Part shown: positions 8,062 through 16,666 of the stretch, one piece after another | Layout of the letters: every line of letters starts with the position of its first letter | Position numbering within the stretch: position 1 is the first letter of the stretch | Assembly: GCA_964640055.1 (NCBI GenBank) | Contig: CAZXFH010000033.1 | Location: 1-37,265 of the forward strand | Reading direction: 5' to 3' | Origin: CAZXFH01 sp964640055 | GTDB taxonomy: Bacteria; Fidelibacterota; UBA2242; JAFGTP01 | DNA: 37,265 nucleotides | Notes under the pieces: model-generated | What the model was told of the DNA's origin: nothing | Databases searched by the model: none | What the model saw: the letters and a program-made list of their open reading frames with translations, nothing else | Program-made: the position numbers and the translations under genes

Positions 8062-9573
8062 TTAATCTGTCATTTTACGACCATAATCCAGGTTACTATC
8101 TGTGGTAAGCAAAGGAAAACCGGGCACCACAATGGGATAGGCTGTTTTCTTTTGTAATACAAACATATCAATATCAGTGAGTTGAATTTCATTGAAGGCC
8201 GGTACATTTATTTGGATCTTTTCATCGTAGACATTCTGTAAACTATCGATATATGGATTCAGATAATTTTCGATGATTGCTACCGGATGATCTGTGGCCT
8301 GCTTGGATACGCCCCAGTTTTGCAAAATCCTTTGCTTCGTGTAAATGGCTAAAATATTGTCCTTCCACATGGCCTTATATTGTTGTACAGGAGTAACCTT
8401 TCCATAGCCATTCCGATAAGCATCCGCGTTAATATATTTATCACGAATCAGATCGGCCACGGCTAAACGGAACTGGTTGGCAAATTCCCCCGGAGCGATA
8501 TCATCTTTTCTGAACACCAGCGGGTGGGATAAAACCGCCTGCCTGAAATCTTTTACCGTCCAGGTTTCTCCGTCAACCCTAAAAAAGGGCTGTTTATTTA
8601 AATTACTAAGCCGGTCTCCTAGACTATCGGGCAGGGTTAAATCCACTTCCCGGTTCCATAACTGTTGACTAAGCACCTTTTTGCTTTCTTTTACCGAAGC
8701 AAAATAAACTTCTTTATATAAATCAGCCAGTTGAAAAAAGGTTGATTCATTGAAATCTAACCGTTTTCCCTGCATCAATTGCTGTACATAGTTGTTATAA
8801 ATCCGCTGAGCTTCCATGGCTTTTAATTTCTCCTGAACTTGATGATAGCGCTCGCTTTGCTGGGTGGATCCCAAGGCGACGCCACTTGTCCAGCCCTTTA
8901 CCTTCAGAAACACGTAGCTACCGTCACTGGCCTTGATGGGTGGTAATATCTGTCCTTTTGCGACTCCTTGCATAAAAAGTCGTTCAAAAACATTAATATC
9001 CATCTCATCATTGAAGGTCAGGTTTCTCTGCGGTATTTCCTGTATTCCGAAAGTCCGTGTACATATTTCAGCAAAACTGAAATTACCTTGATCAAGCAGC
9101 GCTATTATTTGGCGCGCAACTGCCGGATTAGTAAAACGGCAGTAAGCCAGCTCGTATTTTCGTCCGGCAAAGCGATAGGCCTGTTTTAGGCGGTTACTAT
9201 CAACCTGGGCTTTCTGAAAGCCATGCTGATAATAATGATACTGACGCATGGCTTGTTCCTTCCGGCCCTTAAGGTAGGATGCCGCCTGATGGTTTTCTTT
9301 AAAGACCTGAGTCGTATCGCATTCCAGAGCCAATAACTTTTCGGCAATGAGCGAATTCAAAATGATCTTTTTATCATAGGGATAATTCCCCCGGCAATAG
9401 GGTGGCCGTACAGTATATTCAGCTCGACGGATGAACTCATCAGTAGTAATCGTTCGATCACCCACTCTCACCAAAGGCTTTGATTCCCTCTGTGAGTCCC
9501 GGCCACATTGCCAAAAGCTGGCTATGAGAACAATGATTATGGCCCAAATTCCAATTTTTTGTGTCACATGCAT
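8062..9573 (-). CDS. SurA/PrsA-like peptidyl-prolyl isomerase-type protein
   Basis: The protein has 503 residues. It begins with a hydrophobic signal ending near WQC at about residues 21-23, an imperfect lipobox. The following LVRVGDRTITTDEFIRRAEY is the usual opening of SurA/PrsA-type N-terminal domains, and KKIILNSLIAEKLLALE continues that pattern. A parvulin-like stretch lies around 120-230 (FAEICTRTFG..., then KGQILPPIKASDGSYVFLKV). A second DGETWTVKDFRQAV segment near 330-350 repeats the N-terminal motif. It is probably a periplasmic or lipid-anchored chaperone for outer-membrane or secreted proteins. Isomerase activity cannot be judged because the parvulin core is divergent. It converges with the symporter gene and stands 119 bases from endonuclease V. 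Confidence 0.7.
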   Translation of the reverse strand: MHVTQKIGIWAIIIVLIASFWQCGRDSQRESKPLVRVGDRTITTDEFIRRAEYTVRPPYCRGNYPYDKKIILNSLIAEKLLALECDTTQVFKENHQAASYLKGRKEQAMRQYHYYQHGFQKAQVDSNRLKQAYRFAGRKYELAYCRFTNPAVARQIIALLDQGNFSFAEICTRTFGIQEIPQRNLTFNDEMDINVFERLFMQGVAKGQILPPIKASDGSYVFLKVKGWTSGVALGSTQQSERYHQVQEKLKAMEAQRIYNNYVQQLMQGKRLDFNESTFFQLADLYKEVYFASVKESKKVLSQQLWNREVDLTLPDSLGDRLSNLNKQPFFRVDGETWTVKDFRQAVLSHPLVFRKDDIAPGEFANQFRLAVADLIRDKYINADAYRNGYGKVTPVQQYKAMWKDNILAIYTKQRILQNWGVSKQATDHPVAIIENYLNPYIDSLQNVYDEKIQINVPAFNEIQLTDIDMFVLQKKTAYPIVVPGFPLLTTDSNLDYGRKMTD

Positions 9574-9692
9574 ATGTTAAAACCTTATAATAATTAGTGC
9601 CCTCACTTTAAAATTGTATATCATCTCAGATGGATATTGTTCCCTGCAAATTAACAGATACGGTATACTTAGTTAGCAAATCAAATGCCATA

Positions 9693-10403
9693 TTATCTTC
9701 TGATCTGATCTTTTTTCCGCATTTCTCTTGAAATCTGATCCACCCGCCGCAAAGGTTCTGGAATCCGATATTTATGACAAAATTTGAGGACAATCTGGGT
9801 AGCACTCTCAACGTCGGTTAAATAACCCGGCGAAACAAAAACCGGTTTACAGTTCCTGCGCGACCGCAAAACTGTACCCACGATCTCGGACCGGTCCTGC
9901 AGATAGGCAAATCTCCCCTTCTCAGCACCCAAAGCTGGGTAGCTGCCGATCAGTCTGGATTTGGCGACTCCGATGGAGGGAATCCCGAACAGAATCCCGA
10001 GATGAGTGGCTAGGCCCATGCGACGCGGATGAGCAATGCCTGCCCCATCCGTTAACAGTAAATCCGGGGGTGATGCCAAACCTTTAAACAGAGGGATGAG
10101 CAATGGAATTTCACGAAAGCTCAGCAATCCCGGCACATAGGACTGTCTTACTTTGTCAGAATGGGTGTAAATACGCTCATTGCGAAGCTGTAGTACTTCA
10201 TTGGCGGTATCATGGATCACAGTAAAAACACACATAACCGCATAACTCATTTCCCAATGTCTGGCATAGGCCACATCCACTGCGGCTACAGTTTCCGGAT
10301 GGTGGTTATAGGCCTGCAATTCAATTTTGCCCTTTAAGGACTGCTGAATTCGCACTGCCTCTGAACGGTTTACCGACCAGGTATGCTGTATAACCGGCTG
10401 CAA
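9693..10403 (-). CDS. nfi: Endonuclease V
   Basis: This 236-residue enzyme cuts DNA at the second bond 3' of deoxyinosine and takes part in repair of deaminated adenine. Family motifs are VAAVDVAY with catalytic Asp43, SYVPGLLSFRE with the wedge region and Glu98, and TDGAGIAHPRRMGLATHLG with Asp119. They match Asp43, Glu89 and Asp110 of the Thermotoga enzyme. GVAKSRLIG and SPGYLTDVESAT complete the pattern; SPG replaces the more common SVGH. The start lies one base after the stop of the amidotransferase gene, so the two are cotranscribed. The length is normal for the family. Confidence 0.94.
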   Translation of the reverse strand: MQPVIQHTWSVNRSEAVRIQQSLKGKIELQAYNHHPETVAAVDVAYARHWEMSYAVMCVFTVIHDTANEVLQLRNERIYTHSDKVRQSYVPGLLSFREIPLLIPLFKGLASPPDLLLTDGAGIAHPRRMGLATHLGILFGIPSIGVAKSRLIGSYPALGAEKGRFAYLQDRSEIVGTVLRSRRNCKPVFVSPGYLTDVESATQIVLKFCHKYRIPEPLRRVDQISREMRKKDQIRR

Positions 10404-10404
10404 A

Positions 10405-11166
10405 CTACATCATTTCCTTAACGAGCTTAATAAAATTCTTCAAAGGAATATTGCATTGCCGCAATTGTCGATTGCCTTTTAAAATTTTGTCCGGGTGAGG
10501 AACCTGTAGCGGGTTATGTTGATGTTCCTGCTGAATTAATCTACGGTTGACTTTGATATAATAGGCCATTATCGGTTTGAAAAACTCCGGATGAAATTGA
10601 ACCGTATAGATAAAATGTTTATAGCGGGTGGCCTGATAAGGGCTGAACTCATTCCAAGCCAGCGGCGTCACTCCCCGGACAACATCCAAAACCATGTCCA
10701 CATGGCTCTGGTAAACCGCCATTTTACCGGGCTGATCAGCATGGAAATAGGGATCAGCCATACCTTCCACCGTCAACTGAACCGTACTGACCCCAATTTC
10801 CATCCCCAGCGGGTTCCGCAGGACCTTACCTCCCAGGGCAGCATGAATCAACTGGTGTCCGAAACAGATTCCAAAAGTTGGAATCTTATGCTCGATAATA
10901 TTTTCCAGCATACGCTGTATACCATCAAAATGAGGATAAGTCTGTGTCAGACTAGTATGGGCGCCGGTCAAGATCAGCCCATTCCACTGATCTACTTTCT
11001 CTGGAATGACATCTGCCATTTTTTGAGTAGTCCAGTTGATCTGATTATCGTTAACCGCCTGCCGGATCCACTGATCAAAATCTCCCAACTGTGTCCTTAA
11101 TTCCTGATAGGTAGATCCCGTTTTTACAATCAAGATCTTTGGTTTATTTTTATTTTTATCAGCCAT
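10405..11166 (-). CDS. Class I glutamine amidotransferase-like protein
   Basis: This is a stand-alone GATase1 domain of 253 residues, related to the glutaminase part of GMP synthase. The nucleophile elbow GICFGHQL holds Cys101, and QFHPEF supplies His192 and Glu194, so the catalytic triad is complete. SHVDMV and GLILTGA are also typical of this family. I chose the ATG at 11166 over a TTG three codons upstream; a weak GGAA lies before it. Without a synthetase domain the acceptor is unknown; related proteins act in gamma-glutamyl or other amide cleavage. It is coupled to the endonuclease V gene, one base apart. Confidence 0.85.
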   Translation of the reverse strand: MADKNKNKPKILIVKTGSTYQELRTQLGDFDQWIRQAVNDNQINWTTQKMADVIPEKVDQWNGLILTGAHTSLTQTYPHFDGIQRMLENIIEHKIPTFGICFGHQLIHAALGGKVLRNPLGMEIGVSTVQLTVEGMADPYFHADQPGKMAVYQSHVDMVLDVVRGVTPLAWNEFSPYQATRYKHFIYTVQFHPEFFKPIMAYYIKVNRRLIQQEHQHNPLQVPHPDKILKGNRQLRQCNIPLKNFIKLVKEMM

Positions 11167-11271
11167 TTTTTCCAAATTATTAAAAGCTTTGAAAAAATGA
11201 CAACTATTATTTTAGCAAATATATTAGATAGACACTAATTCGTCTCTGTCCTTTAGAGGCTCGCAAAATAT

Positions 11272-12408
11272 TCACTGGATGATGCGCTTAACCTGCTGTA
11301 AACCGCGCCGGCGGTAAGCGTTATAATTTTCCGCGGATGGATCAAAGCTGTCAATTCTTACCCGACCTGAACAGTGGATGAATTTCAGGTCACCAATATA
11401 AATCCCAACATGGGTTATCCGTCCCGGCTGTGAACCGAAAAATAACAGGTCCGCTGGTTCCAGCTGTTCCAGAAAACCACTTGTATCCACCGCTGATCCC
11501 TGGGTAACCTGCATACTGGCATCCCTTAAAAGTAGAAATCCGTTGTTGCGAAAAACAGTCTGGGTGAATCCGCTGCAATCCATGGCTTTGGGTGAAGCGG
11601 CGCCCCAATGGTAGGGTCGACCGTTTAAACTGAAAGCGGTTTGCAGGACCCCTTCTGCGGAAATCTCCCGGGCTGCATAGGTGTCATAGGCCACCAGTTC
11701 CCGGGTGGGAATATATCCTTCTCTTCCGTCGGCATAGCCGACTTTCATCCAGCGCCAGCTCTGCTCTAACAACAGAAACCGATCCCCCAGAACCGCATCA
11801 CCTAAGGGAATCGCGGTTCTTGATTTCTGGGTATAGACCAAACCTTCAATATCACGATAGACCACCAGGTTTTCGGGTTGCCACGCCTGACGGAGTGCGT
11901 CACCCCCTTGAACCACCCGGTCGCGCGCTACCCAACCCAGGTAACCGTCCTCGGTCCGTACAAAATAGTAGTAACCTTCTTTTTTTAGTATCTCTACCGG
12001 AATTCCCAGCAAGGTCTGGGTGACCATATCTTTGAAAACCGAGGGACCGCTTCGCAGGGTAACCACGGAATTTATAGGCACGCCAAAGGAAAGGTCACCC
12101 ACCGTATCCTCTGGCAATAATTTAATCTCGGCCGTGATATTTTCCCTTAGTTGTTGATCCATTTGTGCTAAAAAGGCTTTACGGGCCGGCGCTTTATCTG
12201 TTTCACCTCGAATCAGATAGGCGTCATCCTTGTATTCCACCTGTATCTTCCAGACACTGGTGCGACTGTCAGGACAGTAGGCCTGTTCAATCGAATCAGA
12301 AAGGGCCGCGATCTGCTGCATAACAACGGTGGTATCCGCCGCATTTGCCAAACTGAGGTTAAAGACTAACAAACCGGCAAAAATTAAGCTGAAAAATCTT
12401 TTATACAT
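11272..12408 (-). CDS. Secreted SH3b-NlpC/P60 peptidoglycan hydrolase
   Basis: This 378-residue exported protein has a signal peptide ending SLANA-AD near residue 24, a cystatin-like N-terminal segment, two bacterial SH3-like regions (about 105-170 and 180-240), and a C-terminal NlpC/P60 domain (about 248-378). Catalytic residues are visible: Cys278 in MDCSGF, His333 in ITHVGIYIG and His345 in FIHCSG. It should cut peptide stems of peptidoglycan, probably the D-Glu to diamino acid bond as in YkfC-type enzymes with the same layout. The start at 12408 has GGGAGG five bases upstream and gives a proper signal peptide; a longer in-frame opening at 12531 would overlap the protease gene. It lies 52 bases after that gene. 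Confidence 0.92.
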   Translation of the reverse strand: MYKRFFSLIFAGLLVFNLSLANAADTTVVMQQIAALSDSIEQAYCPDSRTSVWKIQVEYKDDAYLIRGETDKAPARKAFLAQMDQQLRENITAEIKLLPEDTVGDLSFGVPINSVVTLRSGPSVFKDMVTQTLLGIPVEILKKEGYYYFVRTEDGYLGWVARDRVVQGGDALRQAWQPENLVVYRDIEGLVYTQKSRTAIPLGDAVLGDRFLLLEQSWRWMKVGYADGREGYIPTRELVAYDTYAAREISAEGVLQTAFSLNGRPYHWGAASPKAMDCSGFTQTVFRNNGFLLLRDASMQVTQGSAVDTSGFLEQLEPADLLFFGSQPGRITHVGIYIGDLKFIHCSGRVRIDSFDPSAENYNAYRRRGLQQVKRIIQ

Positions 12409-12460
12409 TGATGCCTCCCATGCTCTATTAATCATGACCTCTTTCGCAATATTCCGCGCC

Positions 12461-14116
12461 CTATTGCCCCAAATAACCCAGAGTGACTGAATATTTATCC
12501 TGGTCGGATAAAACCTGCAAGGCTTTTTCAACGGTCTTATCCTGTTGTATGGTGGCCTCTACCCGCATGGATACGCCGCCTTGCAAAGTGGCGAATTCAC
12601 CCTTCAGGCCCTGCTGAATCGCTTCTTTGTTCTCCTGAAACTTCTTATGGCGTTCCTGATCCCAGACGGTATAAAACTCACTAAAGGAACCTTCCAGATG
12701 CTTGAAATTTTCATCGTCATACAATTTTTCAGCCAGCTTTTTCAACTGGGCTTCGTCTGGAAAAGTATAATGATAATTATCCGCTAACAAATAATCTTTA
12801 AACTGGGCGATCATCTGCTCATCCACTTGGGAATAATGGGGCATCTTCCCGTGGTCGGATTTATATTCAATGGCAAAACTATAAAACTTGTTATTACGCC
12901 ACATATCTATCACATAAGGGGTTAATTTATCTCCGGTAACAGTTATATCCGGTTCAATCCCACCGGCACCTTTTATTTCTCTTCCGTTCCGGGTATAAAA
13001 TATTGAATCTTCCGGATAACTTTCGGTAACCACCGTTTGATTTCTGACATAACCCGGTCGCTGAATCAGACGTCCGCTGGGAATATAATATTTGGCATTG
13101 GTGATTTTCAGGGAATGTTGCTCGTCTATACGAACCACTCCCTGGACCAATCCCTTACCAAAGCTGGGGTGACCGAGAATCACACCCCGGTCGTGATCCT
13201 GGATGATACCGGCTACAATTTCACTGGCCGAAGCACTGCCCTTGTTAATCAGTACGGCTAACTTGATCTCGGCATCCAGAAGGGGCTGTTTCTTGGCCAG
13301 GAAAACACGATTGGCATTTTTGGTCCGCCCTTTGGTATATAACAGGGTATCTCCCGGCTGTGTGAAAAATTCAGCCACCTGTAAAGCCTCCTCCAGCAGG
13401 CCCCCCGGATTGCCTCTTAAATCCAGTATTAATTGGCTGAACTTGGGTTGATTTACAAATTTCTTGACCTGTTTATAGAGCTCCCGACTGGATCCTTTGG
13501 AAAATCCGGTCAAGCGTACATAACCGGTCTCCTCATCCAACATACCGGCGTAACTGAGTACCGGCACTTTGATTTTCTGCCGCTGTAGCGCATACACGGT
13601 GGTGCCGGACACTCCCGGCCGTCTGATTGTCAATTTAACCGGCGTACCGACCTTACCGCGTATCTTACGGGCGGCTTCACTTAGACTCAGATCTTTGGTT
13701 TTTACAGAATCCACTTTAATGATCTGATCACCAGGTAAAATGCCAGCCCTTTCCGCTGGCCCCCCTTCAATCGGGGAAACCGCTGTCAGAGTATCATTTC
13801 GTTTGCTGATCTGAATTCCTACGCCTCCGTAGTTACCCTTGGAAAGCATTTCAATTGGTTCCCGCTCCTCCCGGGTCAGAAAAACGGTGTAGGGATCCAG
13901 TTCGTTGACCATATTCTTAATTGCTGTTTCCGTGAACTCCGCTACCTTTATGGGATCCACATAATGAGAGATGAGCTGCCGGTATACACCGTTGAAAAGA
14001 CGTTGTGATTTAGAAATAGAGGCAAAATAGTCTTTTTGATTCAAAGCCAATAACAGAGTGATGGATATGATCACCAGTAATATTAGTTTTGCATACCAGG
14101 TTTTATAGATTTTCAT
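12461..14116 (-). CDS. ctpA: S41 carboxyl-terminal processing protease
   Basis: This 551-residue periplasmic serine protease of the CtpA/Prc family has an N-terminal membrane anchor or signal (about 10-26), a PDZ domain around 92-180 (GNYGGVGIQI, then GILPGDQIIKVD), and the S41 catalytic domain. The catalytic serine is Ser296 in GSASASEI and the general base is Lys321 in FGKGLVQG, 25 residues later, the same distance as in E. coli Prc; Asp307 is also placed alike. It probably trims or degrades periplasmic proteins. The gene begins 2 bases after tmk and precedes the NlpC/P60 gene, suggesting one transcript with an envelope-maintenance theme. An extra C-terminal region (about 420-551) is charged and helical. 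Confidence 0.95.
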   Translation of the reverse strand: MKIYKTWYAKLILLVIISITLLLALNQKDYFASISKSQRLFNGVYRQLISHYVDPIKVAEFTETAIKNMVNELDPYTVFLTREEREPIEMLSKGNYGGVGIQISKRNDTLTAVSPIEGGPAERAGILPGDQIIKVDSVKTKDLSLSEAARKIRGKVGTPVKLTIRRPGVSGTTVYALQRQKIKVPVLSYAGMLDEETGYVRLTGFSKGSSRELYKQVKKFVNQPKFSQLILDLRGNPGGLLEEALQVAEFFTQPGDTLLYTKGRTKNANRVFLAKKQPLLDAEIKLAVLINKGSASASEIVAGIIQDHDRGVILGHPSFGKGLVQGVVRIDEQHSLKITNAKYYIPSGRLIQRPGYVRNQTVVTESYPEDSIFYTRNGREIKGAGGIEPDITVTGDKLTPYVIDMWRNNKFYSFAIEYKSDHGKMPHYSQVDEQMIAQFKDYLLADNYHYTFPDEAQLKKLAEKLYDDENFKHLEGSFSEFYTVWDQERHKKFQENKEAIQQGLKGEFATLQGGVSMRVEATIQQDKTVEKALQVLSDQDKYSVTLGYLGQ

Positions 14117-14118
14117 TA

Positions 14119-14745
14119 TTAATTACCTTTCCATCTATTGATAAAATATTTCCATATTTCCGCGGCTATCTCCTGGGATGACCGTGCCCCATCAATCATT
14201 TTCACCCGGTCCGGATCCTGGATTGCGATTTCATAAAATCCCTGACGGACCCTTTCTTGAAATTTTTCATCTTCGTTTTCCAGCCGATCTCGATCTTTGC
14301 GCGCTATACGTCGGCTGCGTTCCGGCAAAGAAATATCCAGCACATAAGTTAGATCAGGGTGTAATGATTTCGTTGCAAAGGTATTTAATTGCTTAATAAA
14401 TTTTAAATCGATACCTCTGCCATAGCCCTGGTAAGCCGTGGTTGAATCGTAAAACCGATCACAAATGACCACCATTTCTTTTTCGAGATCGGGTTTGATT
14501 TTCTGACAGCATAATTGATGTCGGCTGGTCGCATAGAGCAAGGATTCACTGAAGGGAAGCAAGTCAATATTATGATTATCCAGCAGGATAGTACGAATTT
14601 TTTCACCGATCAGTGTGCCTCCGGGTTCACGATAAAGGCTAAACGAGATGTTGGCCTGCTCCAGTCTTTTGATAAACAGATCTATCTGGGTGGTTTTACC
14701 ACAGCCATCGATACCTTCAAAACTGATTAATAATCCCTTTTTCAT
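14119..14745 (-). CDS. tmk: Thymidylate kinase
   Basis: This 208-residue protein phosphorylates dTMP to dTDP. The P-loop FEGIDGCGKTTQ lies at 9-20, the substrate segment LYREPGGT near 37-44, and the DRFYDSTTAYQGYGRG motif near 96-111. The lid region is rich in arginine (RRIARKDRDRLENED). The length and motifs fit the family without anomaly. It is followed almost directly by the ctpA gene and lies 60 bases downstream of the YhhQ-type transporter gene. Confidence 0.96.
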   Translation of the reverse strand: MKKGLLISFEGIDGCGKTTQIDLFIKRLEQANISFSLYREPGGTLIGEKIRTILLDNHNIDLLPFSESLLYATSRHQLCCQKIKPDLEKEMVVICDRFYDSTTAYQGYGRGIDLKFIKQLNTFATKSLHPDLTYVLDISLPERSRRIARKDRDRLENEDEKFQERVRQGFYEIAIQDPDRVKMIDGARSSQEIAAEIWKYFINRWKGN

Positions 14746-14805
14746 CTTTCATCATCAGTAAACTAAGAATTTACAGTTATTTCCCCAAACCAAAATCCAA
14801 CTGCC

Positions 14806-15486
14806 TTAGGTTACGACTGCCGGAGGCTTTAAGCGATAGCTTAAGTATATAAACGGAGTATCCAGGGCAGCTACCAGTACTTTCAGCAGGTATGTCGAAA
14901 TAATAATCTGTCCTACAACTCCTAAGGGAAAGGTGCCTAAAAAGGCCACGGCTGAAAATACCACGGAATCAATTAACTGGCTGATCCACGTGGATACATT
15001 GTTTCGCAGCCACAAAAGTTTCCCATGAGTCTTCTGTTTCAACATATGAAAAAACCAGATGTCATGCATTTGTGAAATTAAGTAGGCCAGCAACGATGCC
15101 AGTACAATCCGGGGGGCAAAAGAAAAAATAACCTGCATGCTGTCATGCACCAGATCGCTTTCCGCCGGCTGAAAAAGTAATATCAACTGGGAAGTGATTA
15201 GATAAAAAAGGGCTGCAAAAAATCCAATAATGACCGCCTTACGTCCCACCCTTTTCCCATAATGTTCACACAACAGATCGGTGGCTAAAAAAATAGCGCC
15301 ATAGGTAATGTTACCGCCGGTAGCGGTTATGCCAAACAGAGTAAATTGTTTGGTTACAAAAATATTCGCCAGGATGATATTGGCGGCAATAAAAGCAAAC
15401 ATCCAATGTATTCCCATGCGAAAAGCCAGTAGCCCTAAACATAAAACAATCAGTGCCATTAACAAGAAGAGGAGTTCATTTAGCAT
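14806..15486 (-). CDS. YhhQ-type queuosine precursor transporter
   Basis: This 226-residue integral membrane protein has about six hydrophobic segments and the features of the DUF165/YhhQ family. These include FAFIAANIILANIFVTKQ near the N-terminus, GAIFLATDLLCEHYGKRVGRKA in the second loop, and STWISQLIDSVVFSAVAFLG toward the end. Members import the queuosine precursors preQ0 or preQ1 for tRNA modification. The start has AAGGAG upstream. The 217-base leader holds the accA terminator but no sequence I can match to a preQ1 riboswitch. Confidence 0.9.
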   Translation of the reverse strand: MLNELLFLLMALIVLCLGLLAFRMGIHWMFAFIAANIILANIFVTKQFTLFGITATGGNITYGAIFLATDLLCEHYGKRVGRKAVIIGFFAALFYLITSQLILLFQPAESDLVHDSMQVIFSFAPRIVLASLLAYLISQMHDIWFFHMLKQKTHGKLLWLRNNVSTWISQLIDSVVFSAVAFLGTFPLGVVGQIIISTYLLKVLVAALDTPFIYLSYRLKPPAVVT

Positions 15487-15520
15487 CTCTACTCCTTGGT
15501 TTTAGCTCTATATTCCCGTA

Positions 15521-15551
15521 TAAAACTGCCAGGAGCATCTTCGCTCCCGGC
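15521..15551 (-). terminator. Intrinsic terminator after accA
   Basis: On the minus strand a 9-bp stem (GCCGGGAGC / GCTCCTGGC, one G-T pair) with a 6-base loop is followed by AGTTTTA. It lies about 150 bases after the accA stop and just upstream of the YhhQ-type gene, so it probably ends the purE-accA transcript. It could also act as a leader element of the transporter gene. Confidence 0.6.
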
Positions 15552-15703
15552 TTATCCATCAAATCAAGCGTCTTCTCATCCTCTGAATTTATGTTATCAC
15601 TAACCATTAACTATATTTGAAAAAATAGCTGCTGAAAATCTCTTGCGTACCGCTAAATAAAGATCCTTAGCTAACTATAACTAGCGGTTCAGTATCCTCA
15701 TAT

Positions 15704-16660
15704 CTATTCTTTCCAGGAACCCATTTTCGAAAATTTATCTATGCGCAGTTGCACCAACTCATTCAACGGTAACCGCTTCAGTTCCCGGATATGTTTTAAA
15801 ATAACTTTTTTTAATCGACGGGCCATCTCTTGCGGATGCCGGTGGGCGCCGCCTAGCGGCTCTTTTACGATCTGATCGGCAATTTTTAATTTTTTAACAT
15901 CACTGGCACTGACTTGCATGGCTTCGGCTGCAATTGGAGCCTTGGAAGCATCCCGGAACAAAATAGAAGCACACCCTTCCGGTGAAATGACCGAATACCA
16001 CGTATTTTCCAGTACCAAAATACGATCGCCAATCCCGATGCCCAGAGCGCCCCCACTGGCTCCTTCACCGATCACCACGACCAGAATCGGAGTCCGTAAC
16101 TTGGCCATCTCAAACAGGTTGCGTGCAATTGCCTCGGCCTGCCCCCGTTCTTCGGCCCCAATACCTGGAAATGCACCCGGTGTATCGATCAGTGAAAGAA
16201 TAGGTTTTTTGAATTTTTCCGCCAGTTGCATAACCTTCAAGGCTTTGCGATAACCTTCGGGATTGGGCATACCAAAATTACGCGCAATATTTTCTTTGGT
16301 GTTGCGACCTTTCTGATGCCCTATAATCACTACTTTTTCATTCTGAATGGTGGCCAAACCGGTAACAATGGATGGATCATCGGCGTAAAAACGGTCACCG
16401 TGTAGTTCAATAAAGTCCGATGCCATGGCATTGATGTAGTCCATAGTAAAGGGACGTTCCGGATGGCGGGCCAGCTGCACCCGTTGCCAGCGATTGAGCC
16501 CGGAATGAATCTTCTTGATTTGTTTCTGGAGTTTATCCTCCATTTTCTGAATTTCTTGTGTCAAATCCACTTCACTAGTGGCAGATACTTCCCGCATCTC
16601 CTGAATTTTATTCTCCAATTTAACAATTGGCTTTTCAAAATCTAAAACTATATCAGACAT
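15704..16660 (-). CDS. accA: Acetyl-CoA carboxylase carboxyltransferase subunit alpha
   Basis: This 318-residue protein has nearly the same length as E. coli AccA. It transfers the carboxyl group from carboxybiotin to acetyl-CoA in the first step of fatty acid synthesis, together with AccD, which is not in this window. Recognisable parts are the N-terminal coiled segment, the HPERPFTMDYINAM and DFIELHGDRFYADDPSIVTGLA stretches, SLIDTPGAFPGIGAEERGQ, and the oxyanion glycine region GEGASGGALGIGIGD. It begins 6 bases after the glycosyltransferase fusion and is the last gene of its operon. Confidence 0.97.
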   Translation of the reverse strand: MSDIVLDFEKPIVKLENKIQEMREVSATSEVDLTQEIQKMEDKLQKQIKKIHSGLNRWQRVQLARHPERPFTMDYINAMASDFIELHGDRFYADDPSIVTGLATIQNEKVVIIGHQKGRNTKENIARNFGMPNPEGYRKALKVMQLAEKFKKPILSLIDTPGAFPGIGAEERGQAEAIARNLFEMAKLRTPILVVVIGEGASGGALGIGIGDRILVLENTWYSVISPEGCASILFRDASKAPIAAEAMQVSASDVKKLKIADQIVKEPLGGAHRHPQEMARRLKKVILKHIRELKRLPLNELVQLRIDKFSKMGSWKE

Positions 16661-16666
16661 ATTAAC

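Noticed and set aside
10591..11100. 169-codon frame antisense to the amidotransferase gene
   Set aside because: The opposite strand encodes a complete catalytic triad; this frame has no family features and is a shadow.
15487..15703. Possible preQ1 riboswitch before the YhhQ-type transporter gene
   Set aside because: No segment matches the preQ1-I core or the A-rich tail; the hairpin present fits a terminator of accA.
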